NCBI RefSeq assembly: GCF_003013695.1
Contig: NZ_CP027792.1
Coordinates: forward strand, 1,694,501-1,758,500
Reading direction: 5' to 3'
Length of the DNA stretch: 64,000 nt
Source of the DNA: Pulveribacter suum
GTDB taxonomy: Bacteria; Pseudomonadota; Gammaproteobacteria; Burkholderiales; Burkholderiaceae_C
Below are positions 62,289 through 64,000 of the stretch, one piece after another; position 1 is the stretch's first letter, and each line of letters opens with the position of its first letter. The notes beneath the pieces were generated by a model. It was not told the DNA's origin and searched no databases. It saw only the letters and a list, made by a program, of their open reading frames with translations. The position numbers were made by a program, and so were the translations under genes.

Positions 62289-63260
62289 TTACTGCACGAC
62301 CTGCGCGGCGGATTTCACCAGCGCTTCAGGCAGCTTCACACCCTGCTTCTCGGCGGCGCCGGGGTTCACGAACAGCTCCATCTTGGTGGTCGTCTCGGGC
62401 TTGATGTCGCCGGGGTTCTCGCCCTTCAGGATGCGTGCCACCATGCGGCCCGTCTGCTCGCCCAGATCGCGGTAGTTGATGCCCAGGGCGGCAATGGCGC
62501 CGCGCTTGACGCTGTCGGTGTCGGAGGCGATCAGCGGCAGCTTGGCCTCCTGGCCCACCTTGACCAGCGACTCATACGACGAGACGACGTTGTTGTCGGT
62601 GTTGGTGTAGATCACATCCACCTTGCCAATCAGCGAGCGCGCGGCGCTGCCCACGTCCACCGAGCGCGGGGCCGAAGCTTCCACGAGCTGCATGCCCTGC
62701 TTGGCCAGCAGGTCCTTCATCTCCTTGACCACCACGACCGAGTTGGCTTCGCCCGGGTTGTAGACCATGCCCACGCGCTTGGCATTGGGCACGACCTGCT
62801 TGATGAGGTCGATCTGCTTGTCCAGCGCCAGCAGGTCGGACACGCCGGTCACGTTGTTCTTGGATGGCTCCCAGCTCTTGACCAGCTTGGCGGCCACCGG
62901 GTCGGTCACGGCGGAGAACACCACCGGCACGTTCTTGGTGGAGGCGATGACGGCCTGGGCCGAGGGCGTGGCGATGGCGACAATGGCGTCGGGCTTGTCG
63001 CCCACGAACTTGCGGGCGATCTGCGCGGCCGTGCCGGTATTGCCCTGGGCGCTCTGGTATTGCCACTTGAGGTTCTTGCCCTCTTCGAAACCGGCGGCTT
63101 TCAAGCCATCCTTCACGCCGTCGCGTACCGCGTCCAGGGCGGGGTGCTCGACGATGGCGGTCACGGCCACGGACTTCATGTCGGCGGCGTGGGCGGCGGG
63201 GGCGAGGGCGGCGGCGGCCAGGGCCAATGCGCTCAGGGGCGCCCAGGTCAAGCTCTTCAT
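62289..63260 (-). CDS. ABC transporter periplasmic receptor (PF04392 family)
   Basis: The 323-residue receptor has a signal peptide (MKSLTWAPLSALALAAAALAPAAHA). Family segments are VAVTAIVEHPALDAVRDGVKDGLKAAGFEEGKNL, AIATPSAQAVIASTKNVPVVFSAVTDPVAAKLV and VDVIYTNTDNNVVSSYESLVKVGQEAKLPLIASDTDSVKRGAIAALGINY, which form the two-lobed ligand site. It is first gene of the operon. The ligand is uncertain; tryptophan-type and other hydrophobic amino-acid ligands are known in the family. Confidence 0.93.
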   Translation of the reverse strand: MKSLTWAPLSALALAAAALAPAAHAADMKSVAVTAIVEHPALDAVRDGVKDGLKAAGFEEGKNLKWQYQSAQGNTGTAAQIARKFVGDKPDAIVAIATPSAQAVIASTKNVPVVFSAVTDPVAAKLVKSWEPSKNNVTGVSDLLALDKQIDLIKQVVPNAKRVGMVYNPGEANSVVVVKEMKDLLAKQGMQLVEASAPRSVDVGSAARSLIGKVDVIYTNTDNNVVSSYESLVKVGQEAKLPLIASDTDSVKRGAIAALGINYRDLGEQTGRMVARILKGENPGDIKPETTTKMELFVNPGAAEKQGVKLPEALVKSAAQVVQ

Positions 63261-63387
63261 TTCGGTGTCATCTCCAGTTTTATGAATGCGGGGCCGGCTT
63301 GAGGCACGTTGCGGCGTGCTGCGGCTCCGGGGCGTGAGTCTATCGGTTGCAGCGCACCCGGCGGGGCTCGAACGCCCCGCCGGGCGG

Positions 63388-63411
63388 GAAACGGGGGGCG
63401 CCCGCCCCCGT
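63388..63411 (-). terminator. Probable terminator after the ETF-QO gene
   Basis: Just past the minus-strand stop, ACGGGGG and CCCCCGT arms form a GC hairpin followed by TTT. A second strong hairpin (CCCGGCGGGGC with GCCCCGCCGGG, 63357-63384) lies further on, without a T run. Confidence 0.5.
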
Positions 63412-63413
63412 AT

Positions 63414-64000
63414 TTACATGCCCGAATAGTTCGGGCCGCCACCGCCTTCGGGTGTGACCCAGACGATGTTCTGTGTCGGGTCCTTGATGTCGCAGGTCTT
63501 GCAGTGCACGCAGTTCTGCGCGTTGATCTGCAGCCGCTGGGCATTGCCGCCCTTGGCTTCGTCGGGCACGAACTCATAGACCCCGGCCGGGCAGTAGCGG
63601 CTCTCGGGGCCGGCGTAGATCGGCAGGTTGATCTCGGTGGGTACCTTGGGGTCCTTGAGCTTCAGATGCGCCGGCTGGTTCTCGGCGTGGTTGGTGTTGC
63701 TCACGAACACGCTGGACAGGCGGTCGAAGGTCAGCTTGCCGTCGGGCTTGGGATAGACGATGGGCTTGCACTCGGCCGCGGGCTTGAGCGTCGCATGGTC
63801 GGGCGTGTCGCGGTGCAGCGTCCAGGGGATGTGGCCGCGCAGCACGAATTGCTCGATGCCATTCATCAGCGTGGCCGTGGTCAGGCCCTTCTTGAACCAG
63901 GCCTTGAAGTTGCGCGCCTTGTTCAGCTCTTCGTACAGCCAGCTGGCCTCGAAGGCCTTCGGATAGGCGGTGAGCTCATCGCCCTGGCGGCCGGCCACCA
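63414..64000 (-). CDS. Electron transfer flavoprotein-ubiquinone oxidoreductase, C-terminal part
   Basis: About 195 C-terminal residues are visible; the gene begins beyond the right edge. The segment RYCPAGVYEFV then LQINAQNCVHCKTCDIKDPTQNIVWVTPEGGGGPNYSGM holds the four cysteines of the [4Fe-4S] cluster and the conserved end of ETF-QO. This membrane-associated enzyme passes electrons from ETF (fatty acid and amino acid oxidation) to ubiquinone. The upstream FAD domain is not in the window. Confidence 0.95.
   Translation of the reverse strand, partial: VAGRQGDELTAYPKAFEASWLYEELNKARNFKAWFKKGLTTATLMNGIEQFVLRGHIPWTLHRDTPDHATLKPAAECKPIVYPKPDGKLTFDRLSSVFVSNTNHAENQPAHLKLKDPKVPTEINLPIYAGPESRYCPAGVYEFVPDEAKGGNAQRLQINAQNCVHCKTCDIKDPTQNIVWVTPEGGGGPNYSGM

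Overview
The window is about 64 kb of very GC-rich, densely packed chromosomal DNA from a betaproteobacterium, most likely of the family Comamonadaceae (Acidovorax/Alicycliphilus/Diaphorobacter/Melaminivora neighbourhood). This rests on the dnaX-ybaB-recR block with a divergent 4.5S RNA, a Bug-family TctC receptor, a BktB-type thiolase, a second infA, a HutF/HutG-type histidine pathway and a palindromic intergenic repeat that I associate with that family. The genus call is inference. I see no prophage, insertion sequence or CRISPR array. Almost everything looks like ordinary chromosome, with one small zone of gene decay at 50.2-50.95 kb.

Layout. 0-4 kb: a tightly overlapping operon for metal or oxyanion handling (methyltransferase, DUF364 protein, ModA-like and ModB-like transporter parts, ModD), followed by a two-domain molybdopterin-binding (Mop) protein. 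4-8.1 kb: an exported protein, the SRP RNA, and dnaX-ybaB-recR; dnaX carries an A9 slippery run flanked by stops in both other frames. 8.2-15.9 kb: a hybrid histidine kinase, the methionine importer metNI, an HD-like protein, two flavin reductases (one an AzoR) and a LysR regulator. 16-20 kb: a complete sulfate importer (sbp-cysTWA). 20-26.6 kb: dsbB, an erythromycin-esterase-like gene coupled to a phosphoribosyltransferase gene, argA, an acyltransferase, an Rrf2 regulator lacking cluster cysteines, and a small exported protein.

26.7-38.5 kb is a complete histidine-utilisation locus: a NitT/TauT-type ABC importer, hutC, hutH, hutU, a PhyH-type dioxygenase gene, hutD, hutI, hutF and hutG. Histidine would be taken to urocanate, imidazolonepropionate, formiminoglutamate, formylglutamate and then glutamate plus formate. 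Three copies of a CCTGTATATACAGG-type palindrome sit before the transporter and before hutH and are probably HutC operators.

38.5-50 kb: phosphatidylserine decarboxylase, an HPP-CBS membrane protein, a second IF-1, tRNA-Pro, a small dioxygenase, a universal stress protein, TctC, BktB thiolase, an SDR, an RluA-type pseudouridine synthase overlapping a hybrid kinase, and a TIGR01777 epimerase. 50.2-50.95 kb holds remnants of an SDR gene and a SnoaL-like gene. 51-56 kb is the glycine cleavage operon gcvTHP behind a tandem glycine riboswitch. 56-64 kb: a hemerythrin-like protein, a TRAP transporter (dctP-dctQ-dctM), an Lrp-family regulator with a good Lrp-type palindrome, a second ABC importer (PF04392-type receptor, permease, ATPase), and the 3' part of the ETF-ubiquinone oxidoreductase gene.

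The most striking genome-scale signal is a roughly 55 bp palindromic repeat, 16 copies in 64 kb. Most copies abut gene ends, but several lie inside reading frames (dnaX, dsbB, hutF, possibly gcvP), one supplies the C-terminus and stop codon of a pseudouridine synthase, one supplies the hutI ribosome-binding region, and a degenerate one lies in the gcvT riboswitch leader.
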